Below, piece by piece: positions 1 to 8,473 of a DNA stretch of 48,029 nucleotides. The number at the start of each line of letters is the position of its first letter. Within the stretch, counting starts at the first letter, position 1. This stretch comes from Porticoccaceae bacterium. Its GTDB lineage: Bacteria; Pseudomonadota; Gammaproteobacteria; Pseudomonadales; Porticoccaceae. The stretch is taken from NCBI GenBank assembly GCA_029252555.1, contig JAQXBF010000014.1, positions 1 through 48,029 on the forward strand, in the 5' to 3' direction. Under the pieces are notes generated by a model. That model did not search any database. It was not told where the DNA came from and saw nothing but the letters and a program-made list of their open reading frames with translations. The position numbers and the translations under genes were made by a program.

Positions 1-325
1 GTACAAAATCGTTGTAAACCACAAGACCAGGGGCTAACAGACCACATATTGCTAGAGTAGTAATTGAAATTAGCCACCATTCGAGCTTTTTGTTTTCAGG
101 CTTGTACTCCGACCTCCGACCTGGAACTACCTGATATTTGTAAACGCAGTAGGCCATGAAAAGTACAATGACAACAAAGAAAATACCTGTAATAACCAGA
201 GTGATAGTAATCGTTGTATCAATTGACCCCCAATTGGATGCCAGAGGAGTAGCCTGCCATGGGCTGAGGAAGTGAAATAAAACCGAAATAATAACAATAG
301 CGACCAAAATAACTGCAAAAGCCAT
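1..325 (-). CDS. Cytochrome c oxidase subunit II, N-terminal part (truncated by window edge)
   Basis: Reading leftward from an ATG at 325 gives 108 codons open to the window edge. Two hydrophobic segments, about residues 2-22 and 36-62, are followed by a basic YKYQVVPGRR stretch. A KLEWWLISITT segment then leads into a third hydrophobic run ending LLAPGLVVY. This is the membrane-anchor hairpin pattern of subunit II of heme-copper oxidases. The WW motif and the APGL ending recall CtaC-like subunits in marine gammaproteobacteria. The periplasmic CuA domain would lie outside the window, so the copper ligands cannot be checked. A GGGG run about 10 nt upstream may serve as ribosome binding site, and there is no in-frame start further upstream before a stop. 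The family call is fairly firm; the exact oxidase type is not. Confidence 0.72.
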   Translation of the reverse strand, partial: MAFAVILVAIVIISVLFHFLSPWQATPLASNWGSIDTTITITLVITGIFFVVIVLFMAYCVYKYQVVPGRRSEYKPENKKLEWWLISITTLAICGLLAPGLVVYNDFV

Positions 326-1058
326 ATTGATTTGACCCCTGTCATAAGGACATGTGCCTTGTCATGGCACTATGCCAAAAAGGCGAACTAACCGCGTTCG
401 CAGTATCTTCAAGCGAGTAATTAACCCAAATTGAAGGGTGTCTTTAGACACCAAAATATAATTATTTTTTTAAACTCTCTCTTGAGTCTAGCACATAAAA
501 CCAATTCTGCTAGAAAGGCTGTGATAAATATTCCAGACACCTTTACTCAAAATATTCTTACATCAGATCACGATGTTGAGTATGATCCAAAGTAAGTCCT
601 TTAAACTTTAATCCTTACGCCATGATCAATCATCTTTCAGCCTTTAGTTCGCGCTTTGCGCCAATCATTCCCGAGATCGGCAGCGAACGCCTACCATCTC
701 TACTAGTCATAATGCTTAAAGGTTTCGGCCCTGTCATCCATTGCTAATAATGTAGTGGAAGAGAACTCAAAGAACCTATTGAAGACATGCTCAACATGCC
801 GCTGGCAAGACTGCCGCAGCGACCTGATTTGCTCTTTTTTACTAAAGTTTAATCCCTTACCCATTAACCCTGCCAACTCTTTGGCTTACCAAACTTTAAT
901 AACTCATCAAACCAAGCGTTTAAGTTTAAAAGCTCCTAGGGTCACTGAAACAGATCAACTGGCAAAATCCAAACTCATTATTGCTGTTATAATTCTGCCC
1001 AGTTGTGAAATCAGGGCCACTTTGAGTGCCCACCTGCTAAAAAAATCAAGAGAATGAT
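326..1058. other. 733-bp gap without a convincing gene
   Basis: AT-rich. It should contain the promoter of the leftward oxidase gene. A perfect 6-bp inverted repeat, GGTGTC-TTTA-GACACC, lies at 437-452, and GTGCC...GGCAC lies at 355-371. A GTG-initiated frame at 755-1057 (100 codons) ends just before nadC, but its product resembles nothing I know and lacks a protein-like pattern. In another frame, roughly 577-847, about 85 codons are open except for two adjacent TAA codons at 746-751. That translation (for example RLPQRPDLLFFTKV) looks mildly protein-like and may be gene decay. Neither is called as a gene. Confidence 0.5.
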
Positions 1059-1910
1059 ATGACTCAATTTCAACTGTCTCGAGATACTGCCTCGGATATT
1101 CCTGACTGCGTTGCTCGCGTTCTGAAGGAAGATATTGGCAGTGGCGATATCACTGCCATGCTAATTCCAGCCGAGAGGGAGGCCACTGCAGCCGTAATAT
1201 CCCGAGATGCCGCAGTGATTTGTGGCCGCCCCTGGGTTGATGAAGTTTTTAGGCAGCTTGACCCGAGCACCTTTATTGAATGGAATATCAAGGAAGGCGA
1301 TCTGGTTAGCCCAGAGCAAAGACTATTTACCCTGAAAGGTAATGCACGTATTTTATTGACAGGCGAGCGCGCTGCGTTGAATTTCCTGCAGACGTTGTCT
1401 GCCACCGCCACCTTGGCTAGAGAGTACGCTGATCTTGCCACTGGCAGTGATGTTAAAATTTTGGACACTAGAAAAACCATTCCTGGCCTGCGACTGGCAC
1501 AAAAATATGCCGTTACTGTGGGGGGCTGCAATAACCATCGTATTGGTCTCTACGATGCATTCTTGATCAAAGAAAATCATATTGCCGCCTGTGGTGGTAT
1601 TGCTCAGGCCGTGAAGCAGGCTCGGTCTATTGCTGCGGATAAATTGGTGGAAGTGGAAGTAGAAACACTGGAGGAGTTGCAACAAGCTCTGGCGGCAAAA
1701 GCCGATGTGGTGATGCTGGACAATTTTTCCCCCGCTGATATTAAAGCCTTAAGTGACATCGATTTCGGTGAAACCAAGATTGAGGTTTCGGGTAATATTA
1801 CTGCTGACACTATGCAGCAATATATTAGCTCAGCGGTTAATTATATTTCGTCCGGAAGTTTAACCAAGCATATTCAGGCGGTTGATTTATCTATGCGGTT
1901 GGTTGAGTAA
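1059..1910 (+). CDS. nadC: Nicotinate-nucleotide pyrophosphorylase (carboxylating)
   Basis: Quinolinate phosphoribosyltransferase, which converts quinolinate and PRPP to nicotinate mononucleotide, CO2 and PPi in de novo NAD synthesis; cytoplasmic. The 283-residue product has the usual family length. Diagnostic stretches are present: [11 protein letters not shown] near the N terminus, [10 protein letters not shown], the [12 protein letters not shown] active-site loop, [20 protein letters not shown], the VEVETLEEL strand, VMLDNF, and EVSGNIT near the C terminus. The ATG follows an AAGAGA ribosome binding site. A strong intrinsic terminator follows at 1930-1960, so it is probably monocistronic. 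Upstream ampD, often adjacent in relatives, is not seen. Downstream lies a pilC remnant, which suggests that nadC once preceded a type IV pilus cluster. Confidence 0.97.
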   Translation: MTQFQLSRDTASDIPDCVARVLKEDIGSGDITAMLIPAEREATAAVISRDAAVICGRPWVDEVFRQLDPSTFIEWNIKEGDLVSPEQRLFTLKGNARILLTGERAALNFLQTLSATATLAREYADLATGSDVKILDTRKTIPGLRLAQKYAVTVGGCNNHRIGLYDAFLIKENHIAACGGIAQAVKQARSIAADKLVEVEVETLEELQQALAAKADVVMLDNFSPADIKALSDIDFGETKIEVSGNITADTMQQYISSAVNYISSGSLTKHIQAVDLSMRLVE

Positions 1911-1929
1911 TTAGAAACTCTAGGTTAAA

Positions 1930-1960
1930 AAAATGCCTGCTTTGAGCAGGCGTTTTTGGT
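1930..1960 (+). terminator. Intrinsic terminator of nadC
   Basis: GCCTGC (1935-1940), loop TTTGA, GCAGGC (1946-1951), then GTTTTT. It is a perfect 6-bp GC-rich stem with a T run, placed 20 nt after the nadC stop. Confidence 0.88.
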
Positions 1961-1979
1961 TTAGCTAACCGAAATTTAA

Positions 1980-2161
1980 TATAGACCGGCAGCCACGCAA
2001 CTACCTCAAGTGGCCCTCTATTATGAGGAAGCCGGAGACAACTCTGTAGGTAACCCCACTAGCCAGCTCGAACCTGTGATTATGGCGTTGCTAGGTCTTT
2101 TGGTTGGCGAGCTATTGATGCCATGTATCTGCCGATCTTCCAGCTTGGTAATGTTGTGTAG
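1980..2161 (+). pseudogene. pilC: pilC C-terminal remnant with -1 frameshift
   Basis: PilC is the polytopic inner-membrane platform protein of type IV pili. From 1980 the translation runs LPQVALYYEEAGDNS, then SQLEPVIMALLGLLVG, which matches the last cytoplasmic segment and final membrane helix of PilC/GspF. Reading then breaks. Shifting frame within ATGCC near 2118-2122 restores AMYLPIFQLGNVV and a TAG at 2159-2161, the characteristic PilC ending. Adding one base there gives a continuous GxLLIAMYLPIF match. The fragment starts after an in-frame TAA, so the rest of pilC, and pilB and pilA if once present, are gone between nadC and this point. A GTG-initiated 62-codon frame at 2010-2198 reads through the break and should not be annotated as a gene. 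pilD follows 70 nt later. Confidence 0.85.
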
Positions 2162-2231
2162 TATGATCTTGGGAGTTGCTAGTTTGTCATGCGACTGATT
2201 AAAAAATGGACTCTAAAAGGAATGTAGTCGC

Positions 2232-3092
2232 GTGGATATCGAATTAGGCATCTCACAAACGGCTCTGGCCGGTATCGGGCTTTTGTTTGGATTGCTACTG
2301 GGCAGCTTTCTCAATGTGGTGATTCTGCGCCTGCCGGCGCAGCTAAAAGGCAATTGGCGCCGGGACTCTAGAGACTTTTTGGGACTGGAACCTGAAACGG
2401 AAGAGTCAGTAACCATTGTTGCGCCTGCATCCCGCTGCCCTGTCTGTAAGACGCCTATCAAACCCCACGATAATATCCCGTTATATAGTTATTTGTTTTT
2501 GAAGGGCCGCTGTAAATTTTGCTCAGCTCCCATTTCAATTCAATATCCATTGGTCGAACTTCTAGCTGGTTTATTGGCCGCTTACTTTGCTTATCAATAC
2601 GGCCTTAGCAGCACCACTTTTTATTCACTTATATTTTCCTACAGTTTGCTGGTGTTAGCCGGTATCGATATACATGAGAAGCTGTTGCCGGATCAAATTA
2701 CTCTGCCGCTGATGTGGCTGGGCCTGTTTGCGAATTTAAGTGGCACCTTTGTTAGCCTCAATGAATCGGTGATTGGCGCTAGTGCTGGCTATCTTTCTCT
2801 ATGGTGTGTGTTCTGGGCTTTTAAGCTGATTACCGGCAAAGAAGGCATGGGCTATGGTGACTTTAAGTTATTGGCGGCACTGGGTGCCTGGATGGGCTGG
2901 CATATGCTGCCGATGATTATTTTGCTGTCCACGGCAACCGGAGCCATTGTGGGTATTGCGGGCATTGTTTTTATCGGTCGCAATAAAGATATGCCAATGG
3001 CCTTTGGCCCCTTTTTGGCGGCGGCCGGTTGGCTCGCCTTTGTCTGGGGAGACAAGATTTTATCTGGTTATTTAAGCCTTTTTAACTTCTAA
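2232..3092 (+). CDS. pilD: Prepilin peptidase / N-methyltransferase
   Basis: Bifunctional inner-membrane aspartic peptidase that removes the leader of type IV prepilins or type II secretion pseudopilins and N-methylates the new N terminus. The 286-residue product has an N-terminal membrane segment ending GSFLNVVILRLP. Two CxxC pairs (C69/C72 and C94/C97) form the cytoplasmic zinc-binding domain. Several membrane helices follow, with the catalytic aspartates in GIDIHEKLLPDQ (D146) and GMGYGDFK (D210). The start is GTG, about 10 nt after AAAGG. It is intact although the neighbouring pilC is broken, so it may now serve type II secretion pseudopilins or pilins encoded elsewhere. coaE follows after 42 nt, the usual pilD-coaE-yacG order. 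Confidence 0.95.
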   Translation: MDIELGISQTALAGIGLLFGLLLGSFLNVVILRLPAQLKGNWRRDSRDFLGLEPETEESVTIVAPASRCPVCKTPIKPHDNIPLYSYLFLKGRCKFCSAPISIQYPLVELLAGLLAAYFAYQYGLSSTTFYSLIFSYSLLVLAGIDIHEKLLPDQITLPLMWLGLFANLSGTFVSLNESVIGASAGYLSLWCVFWAFKLITGKEGMGYGDFKLLAALGAWMGWHMLPMIILLSTATGAIVGIAGIVFIGRNKDMPMAFGPFLAAAGWLAFVWGDKILSGYLSLFNF

Positions 3093-3134
3093 TAAGCCAG
3101 TCTAATTTCAGCAAATTTCAACCAGAGTACTAGC

Positions 3135-3755
3135 GTGTCAGAAAAACCCTTAATTATTGGCCTTACAGGCGGTATCGGCAGCGGCAAAAGTACCGTGGCC
3201 AAGCAGTTTGCGGCACTGGGTATTGCATCTGTGGATGCAGATCAGGCTTCCCGTGCGGTGGTTGAGTCCGGAATGCAGGCACTGGCCCTTATTGAAGAGC
3301 ACTTTGGCCCTGAACTGATTACGGCAGATGGAGAGCTCAACCGACCTGCTCTTAGAGAGATTATTTTTTCTGACCCATTGGAAAAAACTTGGCTGGAAAC
3401 ACTACTGCACCCGTTGATTCGCGATTGGATAATGTCTCAATTACAGGCTGCTACCAGCGACTATGTCATTCTAGAGTCGCCATTACTTTTCGAAACAGAT
3501 CAGCATCAGCTAGTGGATGCGGTGTTGCTGGTAGATGTGCCGGTGGAATTACAGCTTGAGAGAGCCAGTGCTAGAGATGGGAGTAATAAAGAACAGATTC
3601 AGCTGATTATCGATGCGCAAATGCCCCGGCAGTTAAAGCGAGATAAAGCTGACTTTGAGTTTGATAATGCGCAGGCGTTGGAGAGTATTGCACCAAGAGT
3701 ATTGCAACTGCACAAACAGTTTTTAGCCATGATCAACACCCATAAGCTGTGGTAA
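3135..3755 (+). CDS. coaE: Dephospho-CoA kinase
   Basis: Phosphorylates the 3'-hydroxyl of dephospho-CoA, the last step of coenzyme A synthesis; cytoplasmic. The 206-residue product opens with the P-loop GLTGGIGSGKST (about residues 9-20). It then has VDADQASR, the LLHPLIR segment and VILESPLLFE, all typical of CoaE. The start codon is GTG. yacG begins 5 nt after its stop, indicating cotranscription. Confidence 0.96.
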   Translation: MSEKPLIIGLTGGIGSGKSTVAKQFAALGIASVDADQASRAVVESGMQALALIEEHFGPELITADGELNRPALREIIFSDPLEKTWLETLLHPLIRDWIMSQLQAATSDYVILESPLLFETDQHQLVDAVLLVDVPVELQLERASARDGSNKEQIQLIIDAQMPRQLKRDKADFEFDNAQALESIAPRVLQLHKQFLAMINTHKLW

Positions 3756-3759
3756 ACCG

Positions 3760-3948
3760 ATGAAAAAAACTACTATTGTGCAGTGCCCCAACTGCAAGAC
3801 CAGCATTGAGTGGAGCGACAAGCACCCTCACAGGCCTTTTTGCTCTCAGCGCTGTCAGCAGATTGATTTTGGCGATTGGGCCAAGGAGAGCTTTACGATT
3901 GCGGGAGAAACCGCGTTAGGCTCAGAGCTAATGGATGACGATTTCTAG
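3760..3948 (+). CDS. yacG: DNA gyrase inhibitor / zinc-binding protein YacG
   Basis: A 62-residue zinc protein. The E. coli homologue binds GyrB and inhibits gyrase. Four zinc ligands are visible: C9 and C12 (CPNC) and C28 and C32 (FCSQRC). They are followed by the family signature QIDFGDWAKESFTI. It lies immediately after coaE, as in many gammaproteobacteria. Its TAG stop (3946-3948) lies in a CTAG palindrome whose opposite strand supplies the stop codon of the convergent mutT. Confidence 0.93.
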   Translation: MKKTTIVQCPNCKTSIEWSDKHPHRPFCSQRCQQIDFGDWAKESFTIAGETALGSELMDDDF

Positions 3949-4361
3949 GAGTTTTCTAGAGCCAGTTTATTCAAAATTGCCTGATTGGCTGCGGGAAATG
4001 CATACTCCGAGCCAGCCACTAGTAAGTCTGTTAACGCTACCCATCGACACTCCTGCCCTTCCATCCCTTTGGCTTCTCCTTGAAAGGCACTCACCTGCCA
4101 AATATCCAGCAGCACCTGTCTGTCAGTGTAATCATGAGATACCTGCATAAAAGGCTCTGAATGGGTAACACGAATATCCAGCTCTTCTTCAAGCTCTCGC
4201 GCCAATGCCTGCTGGGGCTTTTCATCAGCTTCAACTTTACCGCCTGGAAACTCCCACAACCCACCCTGATGTAGATGGTCTGGGCGCCTCGATATTAAAA
4301 TTTTATTGTTGCCGACATCAGTATCGTAGATAACCGCAGCGACCACATGGACACGCTTCAT
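3945..4361 (-). CDS. mutT: 8-oxo-dGTP diphosphatase (Nudix)
   Basis: Hydrolyses oxidised guanine nucleotides to the monophosphate and so prevents A:T to C:G mutation. The 138-residue product carries a complete Nudix box (about residues 40-62): GGKVEADEKPQ, then ARELEEELDI, fitting Gx5Ex7REuxEExGu with minor substitutions. LWEFPGGK just before it is typical of MutT. It lies 24 nt after argJ at the end of the secA-argJ-mutT group. The gene is convergent with yacG, and the two overlap by 4 nt. Confidence 0.92.
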   Translation of the reverse strand: MKRVHVVAAVIYDTDVGNNKILISRRPDHLHQGGLWEFPGGKVEADEKPQQALARELEEELDIRVTHSEPFMQVSHDYTDRQVLLDIWQVSAFQGEAKGMEGQECRWVALTDLLVAGSEYAFPAANQAILNKLALENS

Positions 4362-4385
4362 AATGGTATTAGTTTAGGCAGAGGG

Positions 4386-5594
4386 TTAAGTTCGGTACTC
4401 GGCATTAATACGCACATATTCATAGGTAAGGTCGGTGGTCCAAACAGTCTCCGCAGCCTGCCCTCGATTTAATGCCACTAGGATATTGATATCCTCTGGC
4501 TCCATGGCCTGCTGGCCAGCCTCTTCGCTATAGCTGTTGGCTCGCGCACCATTCTCGGCGATAAGCACATTGTTAAGGCTAAGTTGTACCTGATTCACAT
4601 CCAAGTCATTGACCCCGGCTCGGCCGATTGCGGCCAGTATCCTGCCCCAGTTTGGGTCCGATGCAGCCAAGGCCGTTTTAACCAATGGTGACTCGGCAAT
4701 GGTATAGGCAACAGACAAGGCTTCTGCGCTATCCACAGCACCTTCGACAACCACAGAAACAAATTTACCTGCCCCTTCGCCATCGCAAATAATGGCTTGC
4801 GCCAGTTCAATAAAGACCTGAGTCAGCTGCTCGACAAACTCCTCAAACAATGGCTCGTCGATTACTATATCGCTGGCTCCTGTGGCCACAAGCATAATGC
4901 AGTCATTAGTTGAGGTGTCGCTGTCGACGGTAATACGATTGAAAGACTTATTAGTCGCTAATTTCAAGGCTCGGTGCAATAGCTCGGAGTCTACCTGCGC
5001 ATCAGTGGCCACATAGCCAAGCATGGTAGCCATATTGGGCTTAATCATGCCTGAACCTTTGGAGATGCCGGTAATGGTTACCTGGGCATCACCAGCTGAG
5101 TATTTGAGGCTAGCGCCTTTGGGCCTAGTATCCGTGGTTAAAATACCTTCTGCAGCCTCGGGCCACCCATGTTCTGACAAGTTGGCCAGAGCATCGGGGA
5201 TACCCGCCAATAACCTATCCATAGGCAAGGGTTCGCCTATCACACCAGTCGAGAACGGCATGATTTGCGCTGTTTTAGCACCTGTGGCTGAAGCCATAGT
5301 CTGGCAGCTCTTTATCGCATCGGCCATGCCCTGCGGGCCATTGCCTGCGTTGGCATTGCCCGTATTGGTTATAAAGTAGCGTGGGCTAGCAATCGCCAGA
5401 TGCTGCTTGCAGACAGTTACTGGCGCCGCGCAGAAAGCATTCTGGGTAAACAGGCCTGCCACCGTGGCATTAGCAGGGATTTCCATCACCACCAGATCTG
5501 CGCGACCCTGAGTTTTAATTCCGGCACTGGTGGTTCCCAGCTTAAAGCCGGAAACTGCATGCATGGTTGGGAACTGCCCGCTGCCCGTGGCCAT
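4386..5594 (-). CDS. argJ: Bifunctional glutamate N-acetyltransferase / ornithine acetyltransferase
   Basis: Transfers acetyl from N-acetylornithine to glutamate (cyclic arginine pathway), and in bifunctional members also uses acetyl-CoA. The precursor self-cleaves before a conserved threonine, seen here in KPNMATMLGYVATDA. Other family stretches are SGFKLGTTSAGIK, TGNANAGNG, ISKGSGMIKPN, NRITVDSDTSTND and SDPNWGRILAAIG. The frame opens further upstream, but I chose the ATG whose A is the last base of the secA TAA (TAATG). It gives 402 residues starting MATGSGQF, the normal length, and implies translational coupling. Whether it is bifunctional or monofunctional cannot be decided from the sequence alone. 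Confidence 0.95.
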   Translation of the reverse strand: MATGSGQFPTMHAVSGFKLGTTSAGIKTQGRADLVVMEIPANATVAGLFTQNAFCAAPVTVCKQHLAIASPRYFITNTGNANAGNGPQGMADAIKSCQTMASATGAKTAQIMPFSTGVIGEPLPMDRLLAGIPDALANLSEHGWPEAAEGILTTDTRPKGASLKYSAGDAQVTITGISKGSGMIKPNMATMLGYVATDAQVDSELLHRALKLATNKSFNRITVDSDTSTNDCIMLVATGASDIVIDEPLFEEFVEQLTQVFIELAQAIICDGEGAGKFVSVVVEGAVDSAEALSVAYTIAESPLVKTALAASDPNWGRILAAIGRAGVNDLDVNQVQLSLNNVLIAENGARANSYSEEAGQQAMEPEDINILVALNRGQAAETVWTTDLTYEYVRINAEYRT

Positions 5595-8395
5595 TACCGA
5601 ATGCGCCCGTGGCAATGTTTGTATTTTTTACCAGAACCACAGTGGCAAGGATCGTTGCGGCCTACCTTGGGCCCAAGTCGCTGAACTGGCTGCTGCCCTT
5701 CTATACCAATACCAGTATCTGCAGCGTTTTCGAGACCTTCGGCCCGGGCATGCTGATACTCGCGATTCTTTTGCTCGTCGCGACGCTGTTGCTCCAAACG
5801 CTCCATATCTTCCTTTGTTGATACTTCAATATGGCTCAGATAGCGGATGGTTTCGTATTTAATATTGTCGAGCAGAGCTTCAAACAGGGCAAAAGACTCA
5901 CGCTTATATTCCTGCTTAGGGTTTTTCTGGGCATAGGCGCGCAGACCAATACCCTGACGCAGTTGATCCATACCGGATAGATGCTCTTTCCATAGGTTGT
6001 CCAACACCTGCAGCATTATCTGACGCTCAACTTCGCGCATCTGCTCACCAACATGGGAGTAACGTCGGTCATAGGAGCCTTGCAGTTGCGTAATAATCTT
6101 GTCTCGCAGAGTCATTTCATCAAGACGAGAGTCTTCATCCAACCACTCTTGTAATGGCAATGGGGTGGAAAATTCATTGGCCAAGGCTTTTTCCAGGCCT
6201 TCAATATCCCATTGCTCTTCGAGGCTTTGGGGCGGCACATAACTGCTGATACAGTTGTCGATGACATCTTCACGCACATTGGTGATGACTTCGGAGATAT
6301 CTTCATCCACCAGCAAATCGTTGCGCTGCTGATAGATAACCTGACGCTGGTCATTAGCCACGTCATCATATTCCAGCAAGTGCTTACGAATATCGAAATT
6401 GCGCCCCTCGACTTTACGCTGGGCCTTAACAATCGATTTAGTCACCATACTGTGTTCAATGGCCTCGCCGTCACCCATACCCAACGAACGCATCATATTC
6501 TTCACGCGGTCGGAGGCAAAAAGACGCATTAGTGGGTCTTCTAATGACAGATAAAAGCGTGAAACACCAGGGTCACCCTGACGACCTGATCGACCGCGCA
6601 GCTGGTTATCGATACGTCTGGATTCATGGCGTTCTGTGGCCACTATGTGCAGGCCCCCAGCTCCAAGCACCTTAGTCTGACGCTCTTGCCAGTCAGCTTT
6701 AACCGCCGCTATTTTGTCTTGGCTATCTTTACCGGCGTCTTTCAGCTCTTTGAGCTCGGCTTCAAGGTTACCCCCAAGCACAATATCCGTACCTCGACCG
6801 GCCATATTAGTGGCGATGGTCACCGCACCGGGACGGCCAGCATTAACAATAATGTTGGCTTCGCGCTCATGCTGTTTGGCATTGAGAACAGCATGGTCGA
6901 CCTTTGCTGCTTTAAGCATGCCAGATAGCAGCTCTGACGTTTCCACCGACGCTGTGCCCACAAGAACCGGGGCACCCTCTGCCACTATCTCTTTAATATC
7001 AACAATGACCGCTTCAAACTTTTCCCGCTGACTCAGATAGATCAAGTCGTTGAGGTCGACTCGCTTAACCTCAACATTGGTTGGGATAACCATTACCACC
7101 AGACCATAAATCTGCTGGAATTCGAAGGCTTCTGTATCTGCCGTACCGGTCATACCGGCCAGCTTGTAATACAGACGGAAGTAATTCTGGAATGTAGTTG
7201 AGGCTAGTGTCTGGCTCTCTTGCTGGATATTCAGACCCTCTTTAGCCTCGATGGCCTGATGCAGGCCTTCGGATAGACGTCGACCGGGCATGGTGCGGCC
7301 CGTATGCTCATCAATAAGAACCGCCTGGCCTTCTTGAATAATATATTCCACATCTTTGCTAAACAGATTCTGGGCTCGCAGAGCCGAGTGAACATGGTGT
7401 AACATTCCTAGATTCGAGGGTTGGTAGAGACTGTCGTTTTCCTGTAGCAAGCCCTCTTTAATTAGTATTTCTTCGACTTTTTGATGGCCATCTTCGGTCA
7501 GTTCAACACCGCGAGTCTTTTCATCAACAATAAAGTCACCTGAGACTATTTGTGGTTCCCCATCTTCAGTCTCCCGATCTTCTTCAGACTCCAGTTGCGG
7601 TTTCAGTTTTAGGGCCAACGTGTTAATAGATTTGTATAAAGCAGAGCTGTCTTGGGCGGCACCAGAGATAATTAGCGGTGTTCTGGCTTCATCAATCAGA
7701 ATTGAATCCACTTCATCGACAATGGCGAAAGCTAGACCGCGCTGGGACTTATCTTCCAGACGAAGGGCCATATTGTCGCGCAGGTAATCGAAACCAAACT
7801 CATTATTGGTGCCATAGGTAATATCAGCGGCATAGGCGACTTGCCTGCTGCTGGGCTTTAGTTCACCCTCGTCTTCCGGCTCCAGTCTGAATGAGTTGGC
7901 AATATCCGGGCCCTGAAAAGACTGGATTACACCTATAGATAAACCCAGCGCCTGGTAGAGAGGTGCCATCCATTGGGCATCTCGCTTGGCCAAATAGTCA
8001 TTCACGGTAATCACATGAACACCATTGGCAGGCAGGGCATTGAGGTAAGCTGCCAAGGTTGCTACAAGGGTTTTACCCTCACCGGTGCGCATCTCGGCAA
8101 TCTTGCCTTGGTGCAAGGTAATACCACCAATCATCTGCACATCGAAGTGGCGCATCCCCATAACGCGGCTGGCCGTCTCTCGCACCAGAGCAAAGGCATC
8201 TGGCAGTATCTGATCAACAGTCTCACCAGCAGCCAGACGCTCTCTTAAAATAGGTGTCTGAGCTTTTAAGTCTGCGTCGCTTAGGGTTTTAAGGTTTTCT
8301 TCTAGAGCATTGATCTTATTGACAGTTTTACGCATTTTGCGTATTTCACGGTCATTGCTACTACCAATTATTTTTTTCAGAATGTTGCCGAGCAT
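5594..8395 (-). CDS. secA: Preprotein translocase ATPase SecA
   Basis: The motor that drives unfolded proteins through SecYEG; a peripheral inner-membrane ATPase. Seen in order: [17 protein letters not shown] at the N terminus, Walker A MRTGEGKT (about residue 105), the [18 protein letters not shown]-type motif, [14 protein letters not shown], the helical scaffold, and a C-terminal SEC-C zinc motif [13 protein letters not shown] that binds SecB and phospholipid. The product is 933 residues, near the family norm. The frame opens at a TTG at 8410, but the ATG at 8395 is preferred. It follows GGAAAG at the correct spacing and begins MLGN as in other SecA proteins. Its stop overlaps the argJ start by 1 nt. 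Confidence 0.98.
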   Translation of the reverse strand: MLGNILKKIIGSSNDREIRKMRKTVNKINALEENLKTLSDADLKAQTPILRERLAAGETVDQILPDAFALVRETASRVMGMRHFDVQMIGGITLHQGKIAEMRTGEGKTLVATLAAYLNALPANGVHVITVNDYLAKRDAQWMAPLYQALGLSIGVIQSFQGPDIANSFRLEPEDEGELKPSSRQVAYAADITYGTNNEFGFDYLRDNMALRLEDKSQRGLAFAIVDEVDSILIDEARTPLIISGAAQDSSALYKSINTLALKLKPQLESEEDRETEDGEPQIVSGDFIVDEKTRGVELTEDGHQKVEEILIKEGLLQENDSLYQPSNLGMLHHVHSALRAQNLFSKDVEYIIQEGQAVLIDEHTGRTMPGRRLSEGLHQAIEAKEGLNIQQESQTLASTTFQNYFRLYYKLAGMTGTADTEAFEFQQIYGLVVMVIPTNVEVKRVDLNDLIYLSQREKFEAVIVDIKEIVAEGAPVLVGTASVETSELLSGMLKAAKVDHAVLNAKQHEREANIIVNAGRPGAVTIATNMAGRGTDIVLGGNLEAELKELKDAGKDSQDKIAAVKADWQERQTKVLGAGGLHIVATERHESRRIDNQLRGRSGRQGDPGVSRFYLSLEDPLMRLFASDRVKNMMRSLGMGDGEAIEHSMVTKSIVKAQRKVEGRNFDIRKHLLEYDDVANDQRQVIYQQRNDLLVDEDISEVITNVREDVIDNCISSYVPPQSLEEQWDIEGLEKALANEFSTPLPLQEWLDEDSRLDEMTLRDKIITQLQGSYDRRYSHVGEQMREVERQIMLQVLDNLWKEHLSGMDQLRQGIGLRAYAQKNPKQEYKRESFALFEALLDNIKYETIRYLSHIEVSTKEDMERLEQQRRDEQKNREYQHARAEGLENAADTGIGIEGQQPVQRLGPKVGRNDPCHCGSGKKYKHCHGRIR

Positions 8396-8473
8396 CACAT
8401 CTTTCCACAAAATAGAACGAGAGAATTGAAGAGCGTTTATTACTCTCCAGAATAGACTAGTTTCAGCGAGGAA

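Noticed and set aside
437-452. GGTGTC-TTTA-GACACC hairpin followed by an A/T-rich stretch as a terminator
   Set aside because: No gene ends before it on the plus strand and the T run starts 13 nt after the stem; kept only as an inverted repeat.
755-1057. 100-codon GTG-initiated frame ending just before nadC
   Set aside because: No ribosome binding site, no recognisable domain, and a composition like intergenic DNA.
2063-2085. TTCGA-like segment suggesting a tRNA T arm
   Set aside because: No flanking complementary stem and no acceptor or anticodon arm; it is part of the pilC remnant.
2010-2198. 62-codon GTG-initiated frame before pilD
   Set aside because: It is the first part of the pilC remnant read through its frameshift, not an intact small gene.
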